64,000 nt of DNA, from NCBI GenBank assembly GCA_964370635.1, contig CAYJJU010000006.1, positions 1 to 64,000 of the forward strand, in the 5' to 3' direction. Both the position numbers and the translations under genes were made by a program. How positions within the stretch are numbered: position 1 is the first letter of the stretch; each line of letters starts with the position of its first letter. Below are positions 31,583 to 39,792 of this stretch, piece after piece. A model generated the notes under the pieces. It had not been told where the DNA came from. It worked only from the letters and a program-made list of their open reading frames with translations, and did not search any database. This stretch comes from SIG603 sp964370635. Lineage in GTDB: Bacteria; Bacillota; Clostridia; Oscillospirales; Acutalibacteraceae.

Positions 31583-32314
31583 TTATCTCCTAAGGCTATT
31601 TACTATTTGTTCGTTTTCGTCTGCTACTTGAATAACTTTTGAGCTGAGTTGATATGCTCTTTGCGTTGTAATCATCTCTGCCATTTCATCTTCCACTGAA
31701 ATATTTGAATTTCTTAAAACACTTTGACGCACCTCTACCGAATCGTCTAAAACAGTAATTGGCTCACCTGATTGGGGTGTTTGGGTAAATCTATTTGAAT
31801 GGACAGGGTTTAGCATCGATGGATTTTGAAATTGGAAGACACCAACTTGCTCGGTTAGGGTCTCATAATCATATCTGCCTTTTTGGTCGTCCCACACAAG
31901 CTGTATTCTCTCATAGTTTTCGTCTAAAACATATGAGCCATCAACCGTTGTGAGATATCCAAGCTCGCCCTCAAGCGACACATTAAACGTTCCGTCTAAG
32001 GTGTACTCAATCTGTCCGCCTGCATCTACTGCAAAAAAGCCTTCCCCCATTATCGCTAAGTCATAGGGGTTTGATGTGCTTACAAAAGAGCCTCCGTCAA
32101 GCCTTAATCCCATATTAACCGCCCTTGCTCCATTTCCTCCTAACGGGTCATTTGGAGTATTGACGTACATCTCTGTGTTTAAAAGAGAGGAGAAAGAAAC
32201 TTCGGTGCCAAGATATCCGGTAGTGCTGACATTTGCCATGTTATGACCTATGTTATCCATGGCTTGCTGTTGCGCTATAATTCCCGATGCTCCTGCGTAA
32301 AATGCCATTTTCAT
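31583..32314 (-). CDS. flgG: Flagellar rod protein, FlgG-like
   Basis: Axial protein of the distal rod. The N-terminal motif GIIAQQQAMDNIGHNMANVSTTGY and the C-terminal EMAEMITTQRAYQLSSKVIQ are the conserved helices of rod/hook proteins, and GEGFFAVD is the shared core. At 243 residues it fits FlgG/FlhP. The choice between FlgG and FlgF rests mainly on the C-terminal helix, so the symbol is tentative. A G-rich ribosome site (AGGGGGA) precedes the ATG. It forms a pair with the preceding FlgF-like gene, 16 bp away. Confidence 0.87.
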   Translation of the reverse strand: MKMAFYAGASGIIAQQQAMDNIGHNMANVSTTGYLGTEVSFSSLLNTEMYVNTPNDPLGGNGARAVNMGLRLDGGSFVSTSNPYDLAIMGEGFFAVDAGGQIEYTLDGTFNVSLEGELGYLTTVDGSYVLDENYERIQLVWDDQKGRYDYETLTEQVGVFQFQNPSMLNPVHSNRFTQTPQSGEPITVLDDSVEVRQSVLRNSNISVEDEMAEMITTQRAYQLSSKVIQVADENEQIVNSLRR

Positions 32315-32330
32315 TTATATATCCCCCTTT

Positions 32331-33095
32331 CTATCTTATGCTTCCAAGTTGACTTGAAGCCTTAGAGTTCATTTCATCTATAATTTGAAGCGCCGAGCTA
32401 CAAGACTGAAAAGCCCTTTGAGCCTCAATTAGTTTTGTCATCTCTAAGTTCATGTCTACATTAGAAAGCTCTAAATTACCTTGAATTAATGTAAAATTGT
32501 TTCCAGCATCTTGCATTTGGCCATCTACAGGTGAGAATGAGCCATTTGGAAGTTTTTCAAGGCTTGTACCCTCTGCCGGAGCCTGTATTAAAATTCTGTC
32601 TACAAAATTCCCTTGACTATCGTAAATGCTACCGTCTTCTAAAACAGTGATATTTATGTCATTTATTGTGATATTACCGCTTTCGCCCTGTACATTTCCA
32701 AAGCCTGTCAAAACTAAATTGCTGTTTTCACCAACTTGAAAACCACCGTTTCTTGTATAGCTAATGTTTCCCTCGGCATCCGCTACACTGAAAAATCCTT
32801 CACCATTTATCGCAAAGTCCAGCGTTCTTCCTGTTGCTTCAATAATTCCTGTGTCGTAAATAGTGTAAACATCATCAACTATTGCTGAAGTTGCCATGCT
32901 TTGACTTAAAACTTCATTTTTTTGTGCATCTTGAATGGTGAGAAGTTCCATCTCGAATGCGCTTATGACGGTCCTGTCTGTCTTATAACCGGGAGTTTGG
33001 ATATTTGTAAGATTGGTACCTATGATATCTATTTCCCTTTGATTAGTAAGTATTCCAGAGGCCGCTGTGTAAAAACTTGATAGCATATTATTCAC
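32331..33095 (-). CDS. flgF: Flagellar rod protein, FlgF/FlhO-like
   Basis: Proximal-rod type axial protein. It has the N-terminal GILTNQREIDIIGTNLTNIQTPGYK, central FAINGEGFFSVADAEG, and C-terminal NLEMTKLIEAQRAFQSCSSALQ helix of the FlgF/FlgG family. The length is 254 residues. Rod genes beside the sigma-28 gene, after flhA, are usual in Clostridia. The assignment as FlgF rather than a second FlgG is tentative. Confidence 0.85.
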   Translation of the reverse strand: MNNMLSSFYTAASGILTNQREIDIIGTNLTNIQTPGYKTDRTVISAFEMELLTIQDAQKNEVLSQSMATSAIVDDVYTIYDTGIIEATGRTLDFAINGEGFFSVADAEGNISYTRNGGFQVGENSNLVLTGFGNVQGESGNITINDINITVLEDGSIYDSQGNFVDRILIQAPAEGTSLEKLPNGSFSPVDGQMQDAGNNFTLIQGNLELSNVDMNLEMTKLIEAQRAFQSCSSALQIIDEMNSKASSQLGSIR

Positions 33096-33118
33096 TCCTT
33101 ACTGTAAGTCCTTAAAAT

Positions 33119-33904
33119 TTATGTGTAATCTTGCAGCGATAATTTCAGATGCTCTAAGGCTTTTTTTCTTAGTTGAGACACTCGTTGTTGAGATATGTCA
33201 AGCACCTGCCCTATTTCGCGCAAATTTAGGTTTTCATAGTAAAATAAACTGATAATTTGTTTTTGCTTTGGTGGTAAACTGTCTATCGCCTTAGAAAGCC
33301 CTGAGTGAAGTTCCTTTGCCATTATATCAAAGTCGACACTGTTTTCTTGACTTTCAAGGTTGAGTTTGACAGAATTCCCATAATTTTCAGAAAGTAGCTC
33401 TTCAAATGAAACGCTGTCTATTACCGAAATTTCACAAATATTCTTAGAAAGTTTTTCTTCGCTTATATCTAAATAGTCTGCAAGCTCTTTGTTTGTAGGT
33501 TCTCGCATTAGCTTTTGCTCTAAAATCTTGCGACCCTCAGATATTTTTTTTCTTGCCTCCCAAAGCCTGTTTGGAAGCCAGTTTTGTTTTCTTAAATATT
33601 TTAAAATTGCACCCCTTATAAATGTGTAACTGTAAGTATCGAAAGTGGCGACACCTCTTGTCACATCATAATGCTCAATGCAGTCTATAAGGGCTATAAT
33701 TCCTTGATTAAAAAAATCTTCAAAAGGTATATTAGAGAGCAGTATTGAACGCATATTATAAATTGCTATATTAACATATTGCAGATAGTGCATAACAAGT
33801 TGATTTCTTATTTCTATGTTGCCTGTTTGTTTATATTTTAACATAAGCTCTTCAGGGTTGTCCACTTTATGCTCTTTAATTTGCAAATTATTAATCTTGT
33901 CCAA
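33119..33904 (-). CDS. fliA: RNA polymerase sigma-28 factor (FliA/SigD)
   Basis: Directs transcription of late flagellar and chemotaxis genes, and is held inactive by FlgM until the hook is finished. The 261-residue protein has sigma regions 2 (QLVMHYLQYVNIAIYN and FDTYSYTFIRGAILKYLR), 3 (PTNKELADYLDISEEKL) and 4 (LPPKQKQIISLFYYENLNLREIGQVL). The start is TTG at 33904, 8 nt after GGAGGG, with no usable ATG nearby. It lies 18 bp after flhA. The cognate anti-sigma gene flgM is in the divergent operon. Confidence 0.95.
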   Translation of the reverse strand: MDKINNLQIKEHKVDNPEELMLKYKQTGNIEIRNQLVMHYLQYVNIAIYNMRSILLSNIPFEDFFNQGIIALIDCIEHYDVTRGVATFDTYSYTFIRGAILKYLRKQNWLPNRLWEARKKISEGRKILEQKLMREPTNKELADYLDISEEKLSKNICEISVIDSVSFEELLSENYGNSVKLNLESQENSVDFDIMAKELHSGLSKAIDSLPPKQKQIISLFYYENLNLREIGQVLDISQQRVSQLRKKALEHLKLSLQDYT

Positions 33905-33922
33905 ATTACACGCCCTCCTTTC

Positions 33923-35983
33923 TTAGATGGATATATTACCTAGTGACTGCACATGCACTCTCGTGTCTAAATCATTAAGTGAGAGCACTGTTATGTCCGG
34001 ATAAAATTGATCTAAAAGTTTTTTATAATAAACCCTTACAAAAGGAGACGTCAGTATTACGGGGGTTTGAACTAAATTTTGGATATTATCGAGTTGCGCT
34101 TTAGTATTTTGCATTATTTTTTGAATGGTTTCGGGGTCTAGGTTTAAATATGCACCACCGTCTACTCTTTTTAAGTTTCTTATAATTATTTCTTCAATGC
34201 TATTATCAAGGCTTACAACCTTAAGTTGTCCCGATTCAGCATAGTGATGGGTAATTGTTCTTCTCAGTGCCTGTCTGACATATTCAATCAGCATATCATT
34301 GTCTTTAACTGTAGGCATGTATTCTGCTAAAGTTTCTATAATTATCTCTAAGTCGATAATGGGTACGCCCTCTTTTAAAAGTGCTCTTAACACCCTTTGT
34401 AAATCATTTAGCGATACTACATCCGGCACTATGTCTTTAATTACATCTTCATTGAATTTCTTCAGATTTTCAAGCATACGTTTTACTTCTTGCCTGTTGA
34501 TAAGTTCATATGCATGTATCCGAATTATTTCGGAAAGATGGGTAATGATTACCGAGGTGGCATCTATTAGGGTATATCCTAAAGATTCAGCTTTGACCCT
34601 CTTGTCATCGCTAATCCATTTAGCTGGTATTCCAAATGCGGGGTCAACAGTGTCTATTCCGTCGACTTCATTTGATTTTAAAAGCTCATCAGGACCCAAA
34701 CCTAAGTAGTGGTCAACTAAAACTTCACCTGCCGCTACTGTTTCTCCCCTTAGCTTAATTTCATACTGATTGGGGTTTAACTCACTGCTGTCTGTAAGCC
34801 TTAGTGGAGGGATAACCATGCCCATGGTGTCTGCAAACTGCTTTCTAAGCATTACGACACGGTCAAGGAAATATCCACCGTTTGACTCATCTACAAGTGG
34901 AAGCAGGCTGTAGCCTACGCTAACACTTATTGGGTCAACATTTAATAAGCCATATATATTATCAATATTCTTGTAAAAATCTACTTCACTGGTAACTTCT
35001 TCTTTTACCATTGGTATATCATTTGCCATTGCAAGTTGTGCCTGTTTGTTTTTTCTCATTAAAATCACGCCTAAAGTCATAAGCATTGCCGAAATTATAA
35101 GAATTTGTACAGGCGGGAAGCCGATTAACATTAAAAACGGCAAAGTAGAGGCTGCAATTACCAGTACTATCGGTTGTGATATAAACTGCTTTATGACATC
35201 GGCATTTAAGTTTGCATCAGATGCCGACCTTGTGACTATCATACCTGTTGCAACTGAAATTAACAAGGCTGGAATTTGGCTCATAAGTCCATCGCCAACT
35301 GTAGAAATTGCATAGGTATTTAAAATATAATTAATATCTCCCTCATTATTTACAAAACCTACGGCTATACCACCGATTAAGTTAATAAGTGTGACAATTA
35401 TGGAGATTATGGCATCGCCTTTTACAAACTTGGACGCACCGTCCATAGAACCAAAGAAGTCTGCTTCTCTTTGAATTTTTGATCTTCTGTCTCTTGCCTG
35501 TGTTTCATCAATAAGTCCTGAGCTTAAATCGGCATCTATTGCCATTTGTTTACCCGGCATCGCATCAAGTGTAAATCTAGCAGATACCTCGGCGACTCTT
35601 TCAGAACCTTTTGTGATAACAATAAACTGTACAAGGACTATAATTAAGAAAATTACAAGACCAACAACTACATCGCCTCTTATTACAAACTCACCAAAAG
35701 TCGCAATAACTTCACCTGCATATCCACCCTCGGATAAAATTGAGCGGGTAGAAGACACATTAAGCACCAGCCTTAACAAGGTGGTAATGAGTAGTAGAGA
35801 AGGGAAAATTGCAAAATCCAGCGCTTCCTTAATATACATTGTCACAAGTAAAATAATAAGTGACAAGCTAAGGTTTAGTATAAACATAAAATCAAGCACA
35901 GGAGGGCTTAGTGGAATAATCAAAAACGCCACTATAAGCACTACAAAGATTGATATCATATTGTTTAAAAGTTTATAGCCCAT
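33923..35983 (-). CDS. flhA: Flagellar export gate protein FlhA
   Basis: Major gate component of the flagellar type III export apparatus. The 686-residue protein has eight hydrophobic segments in the N-terminal half, the FHIPEP signature region (RFTLDAMPGKQMAIDADLSSGLI), and a C-terminal cytoplasmic domain from about residue 330 that docks chaperone-substrate complexes. Full length. It is followed directly by fliA; the flhF and flhG genes that often lie between are absent. Confidence 0.97.
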   Translation of the reverse strand: MGYKLLNNMISIFVVLIVAFLIIPLSPPVLDFMFILNLSLSLIILLVTMYIKEALDFAIFPSLLLITTLLRLVLNVSSTRSILSEGGYAGEVIATFGEFVIRGDVVVGLVIFLIIVLVQFIVITKGSERVAEVSARFTLDAMPGKQMAIDADLSSGLIDETQARDRRSKIQREADFFGSMDGASKFVKGDAIISIIVTLINLIGGIAVGFVNNEGDINYILNTYAISTVGDGLMSQIPALLISVATGMIVTRSASDANLNADVIKQFISQPIVLVIAASTLPFLMLIGFPPVQILIISAMLMTLGVILMRKNKQAQLAMANDIPMVKEEVTSEVDFYKNIDNIYGLLNVDPISVSVGYSLLPLVDESNGGYFLDRVVMLRKQFADTMGMVIPPLRLTDSSELNPNQYEIKLRGETVAAGEVLVDHYLGLGPDELLKSNEVDGIDTVDPAFGIPAKWISDDKRVKAESLGYTLIDATSVIITHLSEIIRIHAYELINRQEVKRMLENLKKFNEDVIKDIVPDVVSLNDLQRVLRALLKEGVPIIDLEIIIETLAEYMPTVKDNDMLIEYVRQALRRTITHHYAESGQLKVVSLDNSIEEIIIRNLKRVDGGAYLNLDPETIQKIMQNTKAQLDNIQNLVQTPVILTSPFVRVYYKKLLDQFYPDITVLSLNDLDTRVHVQSLGNISI

Positions 35984-35986
35984 TTT

Positions 35987-37042
35987 TTATATACCCTTCT
36001 TAAGTTTATAGATAAAGGCAAGTACTTCCGCTACGGCTTGATAATATTCAAAAGGTATAGGAGCGTCTAAGTCAACATTATCAAACAGTGCCCTTGCAAG
36101 CGGTTTATTTTCTGTAACATGCACATCGTTTTCCTGTGCTACTTTAATAATTCTCAAAGCTAAATCGTCTGCACCCTTTGCAACTATTATCGGAGCGGCA
36201 TGTTTTTCTTTATCATACTTAATTGCAACCGCAAAGTGAGTAGGGTTTCTTATGACCACGTCGGCCTCGGGCACTTGTTGAATCATACGCCTTCTCGCAA
36301 TTTGTTGTTGTAGCGAACGTATATGCGCCTTGACTTGTGGGTCACCTTCCATTTGTTTGTATTCGTCTTTGATTTCCTGTTTACTCATTTTCAGATTTTT
36401 TTCATACTGCCACCACTGATAAAAATAGTCGGCAGCTCCTAAAAATGCGAATATTCCTCCGCACAACAGCACTATATCAAAAATCATTGTTCCACCGACG
36501 GCTAAGGCTTGGTTAAAATCCATGCTCATTAGATTTGGTAGATATTCCAGTCTGCCGCTGAAAACAGAGTAAAAAATATATATAAGCACAGCAATTTTTA
36601 AGGCAGATTTTACAAGCTCAACCAAGCTGCGCATAGATATCATTCGTTTAAATCCTTTTAGAGGATTAATCCTATCCCCCTTAAAGGCAAATGCCTTTGT
36701 GCTAAAAAGCATTCTGGTTTGTGCCATCGTTATTACGACGGCCGTAAGCATTGCGACAAGTAATATAGGAAGCGCAACACTTGCAAAAAGTAAAATTGCA
36801 TCTAAAAAAATATCACCAAGCTCTCCGTTTGAGAGCTTCTCGACATCACTACCCATCTTAATATATTTTGCCACAAATTCCTCCATGGACAAAATCGAAC
36901 CCGGAAGCAAAATTCTTAGTGCTGTAAACACAGCAAGCAGCGAAAAAACAGTTGTAACCTCACGGCTCATAAATATATTGCCTTTTTTACGCTCGTCCTG
37001 TTTCCGTTTGGGCGTTGCCTTTTCGGTTTTTTCTCCCGGCAC
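35987..37042 (-). CDS. flhB: Flagellar export switch protein FlhB
   Basis: Controls the change of export specificity from rod/hook to filament substrates. The N-terminal half has four membrane segments. The C-terminal domain contains the autocleavage site NPTH (residues 266-269), followed by FAVAIKYDKEKHAAPIIVAKG. The length, 351 residues, is normal. The start is GTG at 37042, 6 nt after a GGGGGG ribosome site. The flhB stop is 3 bp before the flhA start. A second, stand-alone FlhB C-domain gene lies at 23055. Confidence 0.96.
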   Translation of the reverse strand: MPGEKTEKATPKRKQDERKKGNIFMSREVTTVFSLLAVFTALRILLPGSILSMEEFVAKYIKMGSDVEKLSNGELGDIFLDAILLFASVALPILLVAMLTAVVITMAQTRMLFSTKAFAFKGDRINPLKGFKRMISMRSLVELVKSALKIAVLIYIFYSVFSGRLEYLPNLMSMDFNQALAVGGTMIFDIVLLCGGIFAFLGAADYFYQWWQYEKNLKMSKQEIKDEYKQMEGDPQVKAHIRSLQQQIARRRMIQQVPEADVVIRNPTHFAVAIKYDKEKHAAPIIVAKGADDLALRIIKVAQENDVHVTENKPLARALFDNVDLDAPIPFEYYQAVAEVLAFIYKLKKGI

Positions 37043-37055
37043 CGTTATCCCCCCT

Positions 37056-37826
37056 TTAGAAAGCTCTAATCAATTTCTCCATATTAGTAAATAGTGCGTC
37101 TATATAATCTAGCATAAAACCTGAGGTGGACACGGCAAAAATAAACATTAATACCATACCAGCTATAATTTTAAGCTGAAAGTGAATTACAAAAACATTT
37201 ATTTGTGGCACAAGTTTCATCAAAACACCCATTGAAATTTCTAATACAAATGTTGCAACCATAAAAGGTATTGCAAGTTGCATTATCAGCATAAAAGCCG
37301 TAGAAAAAAGCGTTAAGACAAAGCCTATGACATCTATCCCAAAATCTGCCGCGCCCATAGACACGACATCATATGATGAAAAAATGAGTCTTATAAGAAC
37401 CAAATGGCAGTTGGTTGCGAAAATATATAATACAAAAAGTATTTCAAAAAAACTACCAGAGGTCGACACTTGAATGTTTGCCGCAGGGTTAAAGACCTTT
37501 GCCATAGCAAGACCAAAACCCATGTCTATGATATCACCCGCAGTAAAAAGCAGATAATAAAACATTTGAAAAACAAAACCACAGGCAAAACCTATTAAAA
37601 GTTCAAGTATCATCATGATAATAAACTCAAAGTCCCCAACATTTGTAGGAAACTGATAAGCCGTCATAGGTGCTAGCACCAGTGAAAGCCCTAAAACCAT
37701 CGCCACTTTAAACTGGCTTGGTAAATTTCTTCTTGCTAAAAGCGGATTGAAAAATATCATTCCACCCACTCTGCAAAAGACCAAAATGTATACACCGACA
37801 CTTTGTACTGCTATATCTATTCCCAT
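37056..37826 (-). CDS. fliR: Flagellar export protein FliR
   Basis: Export-gate membrane protein that forms the FliP5-FliQ4-FliR1 core. The 256-residue protein has about six hydrophobic segments, the N-terminal VYILVFCRVGGMIFFNPLLA and central ELLIGFACGFVFQMFYYLLFTAGDIIDMGFG patterns of the family. It is 3 bp after fliQ and 13 bp before flhB. Confidence 0.95.
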   Translation of the reverse strand: MGIDIAVQSVGVYILVFCRVGGMIFFNPLLARRNLPSQFKVAMVLGLSLVLAPMTAYQFPTNVGDFEFIIMMILELLIGFACGFVFQMFYYLLFTAGDIIDMGFGLAMAKVFNPAANIQVSTSGSFFEILFVLYIFATNCHLVLIRLIFSSYDVVSMGAADFGIDVIGFVLTLFSTAFMLIMQLAIPFMVATFVLEISMGVLMKLVPQINVFVIHFQLKIIAGMVLMFIFAVSTSGFMLDYIDALFTNMEKLIRAF

Positions 37827-37829
37827 AAA

Positions 37830-38093
37830 CTACAGCTCCAACATTAGTCGTACTATCATATTAAAAAATTCTGCAAGGCTATTTAGCATCCACGCACCTG
37901 CGAAAATTAATATTACAGCAATGGCAACAATTTTCGGAACAAAGGTCAAAGTTTGCTCATTAATTTGTGTTGCGGCCTGAAAAATTGATACTATAAGTCC
38001 TATTCCTATACTAACTATAAGTAAAGGTGCCGCTAAAGTAAGTATCAATAGTATGGCTTCCCTAAAGACTACCAGTACATCTCCTTGACTCAA
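37830..38093 (-). CDS. fliQ: Flagellar export protein FliQ
   Basis: Small two-helix export-gate subunit of 87 residues, the expected size, with REAILLILTLAAPLLIVSIGIGLIVSIFQAATQI and the second helix AVILIFAGAWML. The start is TTG at 38093, with AAAGGAG 9 nt upstream. The in-frame codons before it run into a stop (TGA), and the nearby ATG is in another frame, so TTG is the only supported start. Confidence 0.95.
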   Translation of the reverse strand: MSQGDVLVVFREAILLILTLAAPLLIVSIGIGLIVSIFQAATQINEQTLTFVPKIVAIAVILIFAGAWMLNSLAEFFNMIVRLMLEL

Positions 38094-38119
38094 ACACCAT
38101 CACTCCTTTAAAACTTAAG

Positions 38120-38929
38120 CTAGTAAAAACTTCCTGCAAGCATTTCCATAAGCAGTCGCCATCCGTCCACTATTACAAAAAGTAAAAGCTTAAACGGCAT
38201 AGATATCATAGTCGGCGGTAACATAACCATACCCATAGACATAAGCGTGCTTGAAACTATCATATCGATTACCAAAAACGGCAAGAAGAGTAAAAATCCC
38301 ATAGTAAATGCACGGCTAAGCTCACTTGTTATAAAAGACGGAATAATTATCTCGAGTCCTAAATCAAGCAAACTATCGACATTTACCTCCGTTAGCTGTT
38401 CTTCACTTCCGGAGAGACTTAAAAACATATTAAGGTCGACGCTTCTTGTCTGTCTAAGCATAAAACGCTTTAAGGGGTCCTGGAAATTGTCAAATGCTTC
38501 TTCCTGCGTTATCTCCTCATTTAAAAAAGGCTGTAGTGCAGTGTCGTTTATTTCTACTATGACAGGTTGCATAATAAAAAGTGACAGAAAAAGCGCAATT
38601 CCAATAATAACCTGACTTGGTGGTGTTTGCTGAAGCCCCATTGCAGTTCGCATAAATGAAAAGACTATTACAATTCTTGTAAAGCTTGTCACCATTATTA
38701 AAATTGATGGAGCCAAAGAAAGCAGGGCGAAAAGAAATAGAAGCTCTAAAGCACCCATGCTTGCACCGTCTTGCTCTGTATTAAAATCTAAATTAATTTC
38801 CGCGGCGTTTGCGGTAGTCGCAAACAAAAGCATAAGCACTAAGGGTAAAGTAATAATAAGTAGCCGTCTAAGCAGTTTATTGTTTTTCACTTGCCCCCTA
38901 TCGGAAAGTAAAATTTTCGTATTTCCCAT
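38120..38929 (-). CDS. fliP: Flagellar export protein FliP
   Basis: Core subunit of the export gate. It has an N-terminal signal-like helix (LLIITLPLVLMLLFATTANA) and membrane segments with MVTSFTRIVIVFSFMRTAMGLQQTPPSQVIIGIALFLSLF, the most conserved FliP stretch. A cytoplasmic/periplasmic region contains FMLRQTRSVDLNMFL. ATG 38929 has GGGAG 6 nt upstream; an ATG at 38935 abuts that site, and an internal GTG near 38890 with AGGGGG just before it is an alternative giving a start closer to the signal helix. Confidence 0.94.
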   Translation of the reverse strand: MGNTKILLSDRGQVKNNKLLRRLLIITLPLVLMLLFATTANAAEINLDFNTEQDGASMGALELLFLFALLSLAPSILIMVTSFTRIVIVFSFMRTAMGLQQTPPSQVIIGIALFLSLFIMQPVIVEINDTALQPFLNEEITQEEAFDNFQDPLKRFMLRQTRSVDLNMFLSLSGSEEQLTEVNVDSLLDLGLEIIIPSFITSELSRAFTMGFLLFLPFLVIDMIVSSTLMSMGMVMLPPTMISMPFKLLLFVIVDGWRLLMEMLAGSFY

Positions 38930-39014
38930 TAACATCTCCCGACGAAATCAGCTAAATTTAGCAAAAATCGCACATTTTTCAAATTTCACAAAAATTTGAT
39001 TGCCAAGTAGACGA

Positions 39015-39383
39015 TTATTTTTTTAAACCGCCCTTATTTATCATATCTTTCAAAACATCTACAAATTTAGGCGGTGTTATACTTTTTTGCTCACTGTCTA
39101 AATCTTCTTGTGTTTGTGTAAGCTCTACATCGTCTATTTTGTTGATATTTTGCGGTGTTGCACCTAAAAACATAGTCTTGTCCTCAATTTTAACCAAAAG
39201 TAAAAACTGATCCTTACCTATGTTTTTTCTCTCTATGATTTCAATTTTACTTTTACCCTTTGTAACAGATGATTGATATTTTCCACCAACAAACTTAGAC
39301 GTAAAATATGCTCCAACAAAAACAGCAATAATTAGTAAAAGCATGAAAATCACAGATAAAATATCTAAAAAATCAAACGGCAT
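39015..39383 (-). CDS. fliO: Flagellar assembly protein FliO
   Basis: Assembly factor for FliP rings. The 122-residue protein has one N-terminal membrane helix (IFMLLLIIAVFVGAYFTSKFVGG) and a cytoplasmic part with IEIIERKNIGKDQFLLLVKIEDKTMFLGATPQNI, which is the FliO/FliZ-like pattern. It is placed between cheY and fliP, as in other Bacillota. Confidence 0.88.
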   Translation of the reverse strand: MPFDFLDILSVIFMLLLIIAVFVGAYFTSKFVGGKYQSSVTKGKSKIEIIERKNIGKDQFLLLVKIEDKTMFLGATPQNINKIDDVELTQTQEDLDSEQKSITPPKFVDVLKDMINKGGLKK

Positions 39384-39410
39384 GTTTTAAACCTCACTAA
39401 TTGATAAATA

Positions 39411-39773
39411 TTATAATGGCAAAATTTTTGAAACCGTTTGCACAATTCTCTCTTGTTTAAATGGCTTTACGATAAAGTCGAGAGCACCAAGCTTAATAGC
39501 TTCCATAACCATTGCCTCTTGTCCCATTGCAGAACACATAACAATTTTTGCATCGGGATGTTTTGTCTTAATTTCTCTTAGGGCTTGAATGCCGTCCATG
39601 TTAGGCATAGTTATATCCATGATTACAAGGTCAGGGCTGTGTTGCTCAAAAGCCGCAATTGCCTCTAAGCCGTCGCCACCCTCGATGAAATCTGAATATC
39701 CGGCCTTGCTTAAATGGGTTTGAACCATTTTCCTCATAAATCCGGCATCGTCAACCAATAAAATTTTATACAT
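39411..39773 (-). CDS. cheY: Chemotaxis response regulator CheY
   Basis: Single-domain receiver of 120 residues that binds the flagellar switch when phosphorylated by CheA. It has the acidic pair in LLVDDAGFMRKM, phospho-acceptor Asp in LVIMDITMPNMDG, the switch Ser in MCSAMG and Lys in VKPFK. ATG 39773 has GGAGG 9 nt upstream; an upstream in-frame codon has no ribosome site. It sits between fliY and fliO as in the Bacillus fla/che operon. Confidence 0.95.
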   Translation of the reverse strand: MYKILLVDDAGFMRKMVQTHLSKAGYSDFIEGGDGLEAIAAFEQHSPDLVIMDITMPNMDGIQALREIKTKHPDAKIVMCSAMGQEAMVMEAIKLGALDFIVKPFKQERIVQTVSKILPL

Positions 39774-39792
39774 AATATTAATCCTCCAAAGT